A DNA stretch of 64,000 nt. It comes from Galeopsis tetrahit (lineage: Eukaryota > Streptophyta > Magnoliopsida > Lamiales > Lamiaceae). The stretch lies in the NCBI GenBank assembly GCA_963675135.1, contig OY776125.1:63749441-63813440 (forward strand), read 5' to 3'. Below are positions 31,940-42,991 of the stretch, one piece after another. Positions within the stretch are counted from its first letter, which is position 1. Each line of letters opens with the position of its first letter. The notes below the pieces were generated by a model that was not told the origin of the DNA, ran no database searches, and worked only from the letters and a program-made list of their open reading frames with translations. The position numbers and the translations under genes are program-made.

Positions 31940-34716
31940 GAATTGGAATAGTTGTCTAAGGGATGTTTGCCTTCTTACTAAAGGTCCTAAAGAAGTCAGT
32001 TGGCTTTGGCACAGATGCCTATGTCATATAAACTTTAAGATTATTAATAAGATCGCAAGAGTTTGTCTTGTTGAAGGTATTCCCAATGAGATATATTATA
32101 AGTTACAAGTGTGTGATGCATGCCAAAAAGGTAAACAGGTAAAGGTTTCTTTTAAGTCAATTCTTACTCTCTCAACTAGTAGAGTCTTATAACTTCTACA
32201 CATGGATCTCCATGGTCCTATAAAACCTCCAACATTGAATGGTAGGAGATACACCCTTGTTGTGGTTGATGATTACTCAAAATTTACTTGGGTGTCTTCT
32301 TGCACAAGAAGAGTGATACCCAGATTCAACTACCAGACTTGTTGAAAAGGTTACAAGTTGAGAAAGGACAGTCCATTGTCAAAATTCGAAGTGACAAAGG
32401 AACTGCGTTTATTAATACTTATATCAATGAATACTGTTCTAAAAGTGGTATCCAGCACTTGACTAGTGCAGCTAGGACTCCACAACAGAATGGTGTAGCT
32501 GAAAGAAGAAACCGAACTCTCAAAGAAGCTTGTAGAACCATGTTAGCAGAGTATAGCACTCCACACAAGTTTTGGGCTGAAGCAATCAATACTGCATGCC
32601 ATACCAAGAACAAATGTGCTATCAACAAAGATCTTGGTAAGACACCTTATGAGGTATGGAAGGGTAGAAAACCTCGTGTATCGTATTTTCATATATTTGG
32701 ATGCAAATGCTTCATCCACAACAATGGGAAAGCAAATTAAATGCTTTTGATGCCAAAGTAGATCAGGGGATATTCTTAGGATACTCCTCTACTAATAAGG
32801 CATTCAGTGTGTTTAATTACTCTACTATTTCTATAGAAGAAACACCACATGTTGTTTTCGATGAATTCATACTGGATTCGTCTACGCACCAGATCAGTAG
32901 GAAAGTAAGTGAATTAAAAATTCAATCCGACGACAATACTGAAGTGTACGAATCTGTTCAAGCCTACAACCCATTTTTGAATATTCTTCAGGACTCTGAA
33001 GATGAGGTGAAAGTAAGTGATAAAGGTAAGTCTACTAGACCAGTCGACATGCCTACTCTAGTTGACTCGTCTCCTCTAAATAAATATGCTGGTATAGATG
33101 ATGTAAATATGCATGATGTTGTAGATGATTTAGATGATGAAAGTGTGCCTGTTAAAATAAGAAAGACCTGGAAATCAGCCCACTCGACTGATCTTATATT
33201 AGGTGATTCCAGTAAGGGTGTCAAGACTAGACGACAACTCTTTGAGTCGCAAGAAGGACCTAATCCATCTCTCTTTTGCTGGTGTTGTTTCCTCTCTTCT
33301 ATTGAGCCTAAGACTATTAAAGAAGCCTTAGATGATGGCAATTGGATAATAGCCATGCAAGAGGAGTTGAATCAGTTTGTTCGAAACGAAGTCTGGGAGT
33401 TTGTCGATAGACCATACAACCATAATGTAGTTGGTACTAGGTGGATCTTTAAAAACAAAAAGGATGAGAATGACTTAGTCGTAAGAAATAAGGTTAGACT
33501 AGTAGCTCGGGGTTACTCTCAAGTAGAGGGTATATATTATGATGAAACCTTCGCTCCTGTTGCTAGACTAGAAGCCATAAGACTATTTCTTGCCTATGCT
33601 GCTCACATGAATTTTACAGTGTTTCAAATGGATGTTAAAAGTGCATTTCTTAACGTTATACTTGCTGAAGAAGTGTATGTAGAACAACCTTCTGGCTATG
33701 AAGTCAAGGGAAAGCAAGTGTACAGGTTGAAGAAAGCACTCTACGAATTGAAACAAGCTCCACGAGCCTGGTATGATACTCTTTCTCTCTTTCTTTTGGA
33801 AAATGGTTTTACTAAGGGCAAAGTAGATCGTACTTTGTTTAGAAGACAAGAAGGGAAGTATATCCTACTTGTTCAAATTTACGTGGATGATTTCATTTTT
33901 GGTTTACCCAATAAAAGTATGAGTGAGAGTTTCTCAAAACTCATGCAAAGTAAATTTGAGATGTCTATGATAGGTGAGATGACCTACTTTCTTGGTCTTC
34001 AAGTAAAACAATCACCGGCTCATGTGAAAGAACAGACTGCTGAAGAATTGCAACGAATTGCTAAAGGCAAAGGAAAAATGTCTGAAGTAAAGGATATTCC
34101 TATCAGACAAGGCAAGAGAAAGCTTGAGATAAATGAACCTACTGGTGTTCAGAAAGAAACATTAGGTCAAATTCTTGCAGATATTGATGAAGTCTCAATT
34201 CGGAAAAAGCAGAAAATTGAAGATGAAAAGTATGCTAATAAGAAAGTGTTAGGAAAACACATCAAGAAGTTGCAAGACAACAAGGAAAATATTGATGTAT
34301 TTGAAGATGCTCATGTTGACAAGTTCATTGATGCAGAGCATAGTGATGTTTGGAAAGTTGTTAAAAAGAAATGGGAAATAACTCATTGGATTATCAGACG
34401 ATATGGAGAGATATCTTCGAAAGATGAGATGTTTATTCATTTTGAGAAGTTCATGGAAGCAGAAGACTCTTATGGAATCAGATCATAAGAATAACTACTA
34501 CTGTTGATTAAAATATTTTATCTCCAGAATTTCCTAAGTGGGAAACGCCTATGTTGGCCTCTGGAACCAAAATTGATTTTAATGTGATAAATAAAACAGA
34601 AGAGAAGATCTTAGAAGAAGAGAAGATTGATAATGAAGATCACATCTATGAAATTCACAGAAGAATCCTAGATGCTTTCCAAGTTCCTGATGAAGAAGCG
34701 AAAACAGACAGTGGTG
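31940..34716 (+). pseudogene. pol: Element C pol second part fused in frame to the ORF3 tail
   Basis: Continues C pol: integrase zinc finger CDACQKGK, SDKGTAF, TPQQNGVAERRNRT, then RT. Lesions: TAA at 32190-32192, one-base losses near 32293 and near 32733, altered RT motifs YELKQAPRAWYD and YVDDFIFG. After FLGLQVKQSP (about 34015) RT stops abruptly and AHVKEQTAEELQ begins, leading into the ORF3 C-terminal block (DVWKVVKKKWEITHWIIRR). Relative to D, about 4.4 kb (RT end, RNase H, spacer, most of ORF3) is missing, yet the join keeps a frame open from 32701 to 34488. Past 34488 the ORF3 tail continues in a shifted frame to the E insertion. Confidence 0.88.
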
Positions 34717-34721
34717 GAAGC

Positions 34722-36327
34722 TGTTGAGAATAAAATGATTTTGATTTAGATACCAAAACCCCTGATTGATGATGTTCAAATTAGTTGAGATAAGCTCAAG
34801 TCTAGTTCAGGCAAGTTGTCTCAGCACACTTGAGTTTGTAGATTGCTTAAGTGAAAAATCTCAGGAATGTTGTGAGATTTTAGTATTCAGGATAATTGTC
34901 CAAAGCTGGAATGTTAGGCAGCTTGATAAGTCTATAGGCCGAAGTTGCTGAACTTTCAGGACAGACTGACCAAGTGGACAACTTAGCTGAAGAGACCAAG
35001 AGCTGTAAAGCAATGCTCATAAATGCAAATGATCAAGACAGTTGAAGTACAAATGATCAAGAGCATTGAATGTCAAAGCCCAAAAGACACATTCAATGAA
35101 GCATTTTTTGCCAATCATGCCTGAATCAAGCATTGAAGACTTGAAGCATTAAAGAGTGAAGCATTGAATGAATGTTGGAATATTCTCAATTGCAGCAGGA
35201 ATGTTCAGGGAGCTTGTCCCATCTGACCGTTGGTTGAGTGTAGCTTCTGCCACAAATCAACCTTGGGAAATGTGCATATTTGGAAACTGACACAAGTCAT
35301 CTCAACCGCATTTTCCAGAAGTCAACACATTCATTCAAGCAACCATTGAAGAGGCCTTTTACACAGTGGATAAAAGGATGCCAAGCATCATAGTCGTTTC
35401 AATGGAGCTGCAAATAGACAAGTTTGAATTGCTATCCCTCCAACGGTTAGCTGCTCAAATTTGCCTATAAATACAGAAGTGATCAAGGGATTCAATCATC
35501 CAACTACAAGCTATCAAACTATCATCAAGCTTTCAAAGGAAACCAAGTTGTTCTCTAGAATTCCAAGTTTCCTGAATCACTTCTTTTAGCTAAGCCAATC
35601 TTTGTAAACATCCAAAGTTTAGCATTGAGATATCCTAAGCCTTTACACTGTTCTTATTGTAAAGGATATCTCTACTAGTTGGAACCAAACCTCAAACCCT
35701 TATCTCATTTAGTGAAGAGAGAGTTTGTTGTAGAAGTGCGGAGTTAAGGACTGTTAGTGTGAAACACAGTCTTAACTCAGAGAGATTGAGCACTAGGACT
35801 CAGGTTATCCTAGGGATCAAAACACTAAGAGAGTGTTGTTGATCAGTGCACCTTGGCACTATAAAACAAGCTAATTCCATTGTGAAGGAATTATCCTGTT
35901 CAATCAGGGAAAGTGGATGTAGGAGCTTGAGTCTCTGAACCACTATAAACTTGTGTGCCATTTACTTACTGCATTCTTTATTGCACTTTCATTCAAACAT
36001 ATTTTAAAGAAACATAACTCAGTAAGTGAGAAAATCTGTTTTGGACAAAGTCCCTGATAATTTGTATCTTTTCAGAAATTAACTTGGAGTATTTCTTTAG
36101 TCAAAGGCCAACCACATTCCGCACTTAGCAACTCTTTTAGATATTTAGCCAACTGATCACTCAATAGTAATCAGTAGGACAGGTATCTATCAAAGTTCAC
36201 ACTCAGGCCAGTTGTGAGACAACTTGCCTGATAAGACCAGTTTGTCAAAAAGAAAAAGAATTTGCATACACAAGTGCATTCCCCCCCCCCCCCATACACT
36301 TGTGTTATACTCCACCAAGGACCAACA
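34722..36327 (+). repeat. Element E 5' LTR
   Basis: TGTTGAGAATAAAATG ... GGACCAACA. It contains an AACGG site and TATA box (35439-35474), and an uninterrupted C run of about 14 near 36280, just before the LTR end. A small open frame at 34766-34951 recurs in the 3' LTR (48074-48259) and is not taken as a gene. Confidence 0.95.
35439..35474 (+). promoter_or_regulatory. Element E LTR core promoter: AACGG site and TATA box
   Basis: TCCAACGGTTA (35439-35449) fits the MSA consensus YCYAACGGYYA and lies about 16 bp upstream of CTATAAATAC (35465-35474). The 3' LTR has both at 48747-48757 and 48773-48782. An inverted near-match lies at 35224-35234. Confidence 0.6.
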
Positions 36328-36329
36328 AG

Positions 36330-36341
36330 TGGTATCAGAGC
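36330..36341 (+). other. Element E primer-binding site
   Basis: TGGTATCAGAGC, two bases after the LTR end. Confidence 0.94.
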
Positions 36342-36465
36342 AGGGGTTCACAGGCCACTGCTTCTGAAAATCATTGATTTTCAAAATCTCACTTTCTGTG
36401 GTCACTGAACTGATCCAAATTTCTGAAAAACATACTTGTACTTTCCTTTGTCTATCTGTATAAGA

Positions 36466-38934
36466 ATGGCTAACAATGCTGTTCCAGGAGATGCTGCCAA
36501 CACCACCAACAACATGGGTCCAAACCAAGTTAATCATATTTCTCATCACAAGCTGCCAATGTTCTCAATTGAGAATTATGATTTCTGGAAAATCAGGATG
36601 AGAGCACATCTTGCCTGCCAGCATGATGAAATGCTCAAAGTCATCACTAGAGGACCATTCACCTTCACCAAGCTCAATCCCAAGGTCACTGATGCTCAAA
36701 AAGCAGATCCAAGGGAGCTGTTGCCAAAAGATGAGGATGAGCTGACAGCAGAAGAGAGAAAAAGGCACAACCTGAACTACATTGCCATGAACACCTTGTA
36801 CCAGACCATTCCAGATGTAGTGATGGGAAGAGTGTATCACTACACCACAGCAAAGGAGATCTGGGATACCCTTGCACTTATGTGTGAAGGTACCCAAAAG
36901 ATAAAGGAAAACAAGCTTCAAGTGGCTATCCAAAAATATGAGCAATTCACTATGGAGCCAAATGAAACTATTGATCATCTTAATGGCAGATTCACTGACA
37001 TCATGAATGAGATGAACTCTTTGGGCAAGTTCTATGCCAAAAGAGAAGTTGCTTTGAAGATTCTGAGAAGTCTCACATCAAAGTGGGACATATATTCTGT
37101 CATGATGCAAAATACCAGCAATCTTGACAATATGCCAATGCAGCAAGTATTCTCTGAACTCAAAGCATATGAGTTTGATCTCAACAGAAAGATGGTGCAT
37201 GATGAGCCATCCTCCTCAGGCAAAGGTGTTGCCTTCAAAGCTACTGAAACAGAGAAGAAAAATACTCAAAGATCTTCTCAATCTGTTTCAAAATCATAAA
37301 TGAAGGAGGAGCTGGCACTCATGGCAAGAAGATTTGAGAAGCTGAACTCCAGATTTGGTAGATACAAGAAGTTCTACCAAGATAACAGAACCAGAAGGAG
37401 ATTCAGCTCTCCTGATAACAGATCAGAGGACAAAGTCTCTGATGAGAAGAAAGAAGACAGATATGCTGATAAAAAGAAATATAGCAAAGGTGAACCATCA
37501 TCATCAAGGAGGAAGGAGTCCTCAAGCAAGAAAAATGATGATGAAGATGTGTGTTACAACTGCCAGAAAAAGGGTCACTTTCAGTATGATTGTCCTGACC
37601 TAAGTGCCAAAGAAAGAAAAGAAAGGCAAAACAAGAGAGACAAGAGGATGAACAACAGGAAGGCCATGGTAGCTGGAGAATCAGCAAGTGAAGAAAGTGT
37701 CTACTATTCTGATGATGGACTGTTCTCCAACAGTGACAGTGATGATGACTGCCAAATGACATTTGAAAATGAAGAGGTATGTTCATCTTCCAATATTTCA
37801 ATTAACACACATGAATCTAGTGAAATCCAACTTGACTTTGAAAAGTTGTTAGAAGATTTCACCAGAATGCAAGAAGTATGCAATATGGCACTGAGAGAAA
37901 ATGAACAGTTGAGGTCTAAAATTAAAATGCCCAATCTTCCTGAATCTGAGGTTGACATTAAATCATCTGAGTTGTATCAGCAGATTGTGAGAGAACATGG
38001 AGAAATGTCTCTCAGAATCTCTGAACAACAAAAGCTGATTGATGAACAAACTCTGACTCTAAAGAAAAAGGATTTTGAATTTAGAACTCTTCAAGCTAAA
38101 TTTAACAATCTCTCAAGTGAATTTGATACTCTGAAATTAAGTGAGGGGAGATTAAAAATGAAAATGTCTGCCTTGAACAAATCTGCTAAGGCAATAGAGG
38201 AAATTCAAGGGTTTCAAAGACCATTTGCTCAAAAGGGTGGATTAGTCTATAATCCATTTGAACCCTCACCTGGTCTTAGTATTGCCTCATCCAGCAATTC
38301 TAAGATGACTTTTGTAAGATCAGTGGCACAACAAAATGAAATGGAAGTAAATCAACCACTGATCAAGGATAAGGGAAAAGGAATTTTTATACCAACTCAA
38401 GTGAACAATGTCCCTAAACCCATACCTAAGGAAAAGGTTAAAGACATTGTTTACAGGAGAAATGAGGGTCAGAAAGGTAGAACCAATGAAAGGCCAACCT
38501 ATTTGAATCCTTATCAGAGAAGTTGTCAAAAATCTGTTCAGAAAAGGCCAACTCAAAAGAGGCAACCTCAACTAAATGGATTAAGGTCAATCCCCTCTGA
38601 TAGGTATAAAACATTCAGGAAGCCTGAACCTTTCTTGACAAAAGGAAAAGGCCGTCCAAAATCCTTTCCTCAAAAGTCTTTCCAAGCTGCACCTAAGTCT
38701 AGTAACTTCAGGAGATATGTCCCAAGGAAATTCACCAACCCTCCTGAACCTTACAAGACCAACACTTATACACAGAAGGCACCCAAGGCATTTAAGGGTC
38801 AAACTGTGTATGTAGATGTAAATGGAAACCAAGTCAGTCACTTTGAGTTAATCAGAGTAATCAGGCAGATTTGGGTTCCAAAAGGTACAGCTAACCCTCT
38901 AGGACCCAACACTCAAATGGTACCTAAATTTTGA
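36466..38934 (+). pseudogene. gag: Element E gag, one internal TAA
   Basis: The ATG at 36466 (MANNAVPGD) is chosen because the frame upstream opens only with TTG and F gag starts similarly. Gag core HKLPMFSIENYDFWKIRM and TAKEIWDTLALMCEGT. A TAA at 37297-37299 replaces a sense codon (F has Glu) just before MKEELALMARRFEKLNSRFGRYKKFYQ. The knuckle CYNCQKKGHFQYDC is at 37552-37593. Then come an acidic region, coiled coil and basic tail, ending VPKF with TGA at 38932-38934. The gag stop overlaps the pol frame (-1) just before TTTGCAG. Confidence 0.9.
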
Positions 38935-38942
38935 CTTTGCAG

Positions 38943-41900
38943 GGCTGCAAGGACCACAAGAAGAAGAGAAGCATCAACAAGAAAACAGCATGGTACTTGG
39001 ACAGTGGATGTTCAAGACACATGACTGGAAACAAAGAACTTCTCTCAGAATTCATAGAAAAGAATGGTCCTTCAGTAACCTTTGGAGACAGCTCTCAAGA
39101 AATCACAAGAGGTTATGGTACACTAAACATTGGTAATGTTAAAATTACTGATGTCTCATATGTCCTAGGCCTAAAATACAACTTGCTGTCTATAAGTCAA
39201 ATTTGTGATAAAGGATATTGTGTTGAATTTGCACCAAATGAATGTACCATCAAAGACAAATCAACACAACAGGTGCTACTAACAGGGGTGAGAAAGGGAA
39301 ATGTCTATTTTGCAGATTGGAGCAAAACCCCTGAAGCAGTTTGCCTTGTTGCCAAAAGCACAAATGAGCAAAGCTGGCTATGGCACAAGAGATTGAATCA
39401 TCAAAAACCATCAACAAGATTGCAAGAAACTCTCTAGTTAAAGGGCTGCCTAATCAAGTGTTCACCAAAGAACACATATGCCAGCCATGTCAGGAAGGAA
39501 AGCAGATCAAAGCTTCATTCAAAGGAAAACATGTCATCTCAACTGAGAGAGTTCTTCAACTACTGCATATGGATTTATTTGGTCCAATTATCCCAGTAAG
39601 TTTAAATGGAAGAAAATATGCATTAGTTGTTGTTGATGATTTTTCCAGGTACACTTGGGTAGTATTCTTGTTAAACAAAAAGGAGACCCAAGTCAAGATA
39701 CCTGAATTGATGATGAGATTGAGCAATGAAAAAGGCCTAAGCATTGTCAAGATCAGATCTGACAAAGGCACAGAATTCATAAACTCATACATCAATGAGT
39801 ACTGCAGCAAGAATGGCATCACTCATGAAACTTCAGCAGCAAGAACACCTCAACAAAATGGGGTTGCTGAAAGAAGAAACAGAACCTTGAAAGAGGCAGC
39901 AAGATGGGGTTGCTGAATCCAAATTGCCTAAAAGGTTCTGGGCTGAAGCCATTAGCACTGCATGTCACACTCAAAACAGGTCCTTAATCACCAAAGGACA
40001 AGGTAAAACCCCATATCAAATATGGAAAGGTAGATTGCCCACTGTTGCTTATTTTCACATATTTGGTTGTAAGTGTTTCATCCATAATAATGGGAAAGAA
40101 CAATTGAAAGCTTTTGATAGCAAAGCGGATGAAGGAATATTTGTTGGATATTCACAAATCAGCAAGGCTTACAGAGTTTACAATTGCAAAACTCTTATTG
40201 TGGAAGAAACACCTCATGTTGTGTTTGATGAATCTGTAAATGAGTTCAGGGATAGAAACCTGAATATTGATGAGATAACACAAAGAACAACCAGATTAAG
40301 GCTTCAAAACAAGGAAACAGTGTTTGTAGATGTTGCCCAGCCTGAACTTCATGAAAATAAAAAACTGGACAACCTACCTGATGGCAATCAACCAGAAGAC
40401 AACCAACCTGAAGGAGAAATTGAACTGACTGACCCCATCCCAGTTCAAAACCAGGTAACAACTACCAATGAAGAAGCATGCAATGCTGAGGTAGTTAATG
40501 GATCCAATATTCAAGGGAGAACCAATGAAAATGTCAACTTATCTGACAATGAGGACAACACCCCTGAATATGATCCTGAGCTTGATCCTTCAATTAACTT
40601 CCCTGAATTTAATGAATCTAGTGATCCAACTTCAGATGAGGACAATCCTCCTAAAAGGATCAGGTCTAGAAGGACTTGGTTGCAAGACCACCCATCTAGC
40701 CTGATACTTGGTAATCCAAGTGAAGGGATCAAAACTAGAAGATTTCATGGAGAAAGTGCTCTGTTTTGTTGTTTCCTTTCAGAACAGGAACCAAAAGACA
40801 TTGAGGAAGCACTACAAGATACCAACTGGATCATAGCCATGCAAGAGGAGCTGAACCAGTTTACCAGAAATGACGTTTGGGAGCTGGTAGATAGGCAAAC
40901 TCATCAAGATGTCATTGGAACTAAATGGGTGTTCAAAAATAAGAAAAATGAAAATGACATCATTGTGAGAAACAAAGCGAGACTGGTGGCCAAAGGATAT
41001 TGTCAATCTGAAGGGATTGATTATGATGAGATTTTTGCTCCAGTGGCCAGACTTGAGGCAATCAGACTCTTCTTAGCATATGCAGCTCACATGAGATTCA
41101 AGGTGTATCAAATGGATGTGAAGAGTGCATTTCTCAATGGGGTGCTCAAAGAAGAAGTATATGTTGAACAACCCCCAGGATTTGAAGAAGGAGACAAGGT
41201 GTACAGATTGCAGAAAGCCCTCTATGGCTTAAAGCAAGCCCCAAGAGCTTGGTATGACACCTTATCACAGTTTCTTCTAGATCATGGTTTTGTCAAAGGC
41301 ACTGTTGACAGAACCTTGTTCAGAATCTGTGAAGGAGATGATATTTTGTTAGTCCAAATCTATGTGGATGACATTATATTTGGATCTCCAAATGAGAAGT
41401 TGTGTGAGAAGTTCTCCAAACTCATGCAAAGCAAATTTGAGATGTCCATGATGGGATTGATGAATTTCTTCTTAGGACTTCAAGTCACTCAATCAAATAA
41501 GGGAATATTCATCAATCAGGCCAAGTATACAAGGGACATGATCAAGAAATTTGGATGTGCTACAAGCAAGCCAGTCAGAATTCCTATGAATACTAACTGG
41601 AAAATGGATCCTGATGAAAGTGGAGAGTCAACAAACTCCACTAACTACAGGGGAATCATAGGATCCTTGCTATATCTCACTGCAAGCAGGCCTGATATCA
41701 CATTTGCAGTTGGAGTATGTGCAAGATTTCAAGTTAATCCAAAGAAGAGCCATCTTGATGCTGCCAAGAGAATCCTAAGATATCTCAAGGGATCTGAGAG
41801 TCTTGGATTATGGTATCCAGCTGATGACAACATTGAGCTCACTGGATATTCAGATGCAGACTATGGAGGATGTAGAATTGACAGAAAATCCACCTCTGGA

Positions 41901-42317
41901 ACTTGTCAATTCTTGGGCAGCAAGCTTATCTCATGGTTCTCCAAGAAGCAAAATACAGTTGCAACTTCAACAACTGAAGCTGAGTATGTAGCAGCTGGAA
42001 GTTGTTGTGCTCAAATACTTTGGCTCAGGCAACAATTGAGAGATTACAAAGTAATCTCAAATGAAGTGTCAATATTCTGTGACAACAATAGTGCAATTGC
42101 TATCTCACAGAATCCAGTGCTTCACACTAGATGCAAGCATGTGGATATAAAGCATCACTTCATAAGGGATCATGTGGAAAAGAAAGATATCAAGCTTGTC
42201 AAAATCCACACTGATAAGCAAAAAGCTGATATCTTGACTAAACCATTGGCTGAAGCAAGGTTCTTAGAACTTTCAGCTGAATTGGGCTTACTTGATCCAG
42301 GGAAGATGGAGGAATGA
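38943..42317 (+). pseudogene. pol: Element E pol: protease to RNase H, two frame breaks in integrase
   Basis: Protease/GAG-pre-integrase YLDSGCSRHMTGNKELL; integrase WHKRLNH, CQPCQEGK, SDKGTEF, TPQQNGVAERRNRT; RT YQMDVKSAFLNG, YGLKQAPRAWYD, YVDDIIFGSPNEK; RNase H SDADYGG, TEAEYVA, CDNNSA; ends LLDPGKMEE with TGA. Break 1: a short deletion just after WHKRLNH (about 39402) shifts frame. Break 2: at about 39900-39923, where ATGGGGTTGCTGAA is a second copy of a stretch 44 bases upstream. From 39924 to the end, 797 codons covering the integrase C-terminus, RT and RNase H are open. Confidence 0.92.
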
Positions 42318-42991
42318 AGGAAGAAGGCTCATAAGAAGGGGGAAGTTCATTAAATTGAACTTCAGCAAAGTTGACCAACCTCACTGAAGCAGTCAGCCAA
42401 AAAGGGAAACTCAGCAAAGTTGTCCTTATGATGTTCAGCAATGTTGGTCAAGAGCTTTGTCCAAGTGGGACCCAGTCAGCAACTTTGGGATCCACTCAAG
42501 CAAGCTAATCAGGCAGTTTTGACCAAGAGAGAAGTCAAAACACATCTCAGGATGTTTGTCCGAATTAATTGGATAATTTTTTGCTATTTTTAGCATTGAT
42601 TAGACATTTAAAAGGTTTCTTGGTCTAAGAGTAGGCCATTTTAGGATGGCGTGTACTATGAAGATCTTTGCCCCCAAAATGGCAAATCAGCATTAAATGC
42701 AAAATCTTAATTAAGATTTCATGAATTCTTGAGCCATCATCAAGGCCATTGATTTGCATTAAAACTCCATCAAACCGCTGAAAGCCCACTACCCCACTAT
42801 ATCCAACTGGTTCTTCAAAATTACCCACTGTTATATTCTATTAACCAACGGTTAATAAATCCCATTCATATATAAACTCCTCAATTTTTACTTTCCTCCT
42901 CACGCATTCACATTTTCTAAAACTCTTAAGATTTTCAAAACCTCTCAAACCTGCAACTACTTTCCAAAAACCTATCCATTTCTCATTATCC
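42318..42991 (+). other. Element E spacer between pol and ORF3
   Basis: About 670 bp without a gene. It holds a polypurine-tract-like AAGGGGGAAG at about 42336, just after pol, and scattered AGCAAAGTTG and TTGTCC motifs. Confidence 0.75.

Noticed and set aside
34766..34951. Small ORF in the E LTR, repeated at 48074-48259
   Set aside because: LTR duplication again; it overlaps LTR sequence upstream of the promoter and has no recognisable product.
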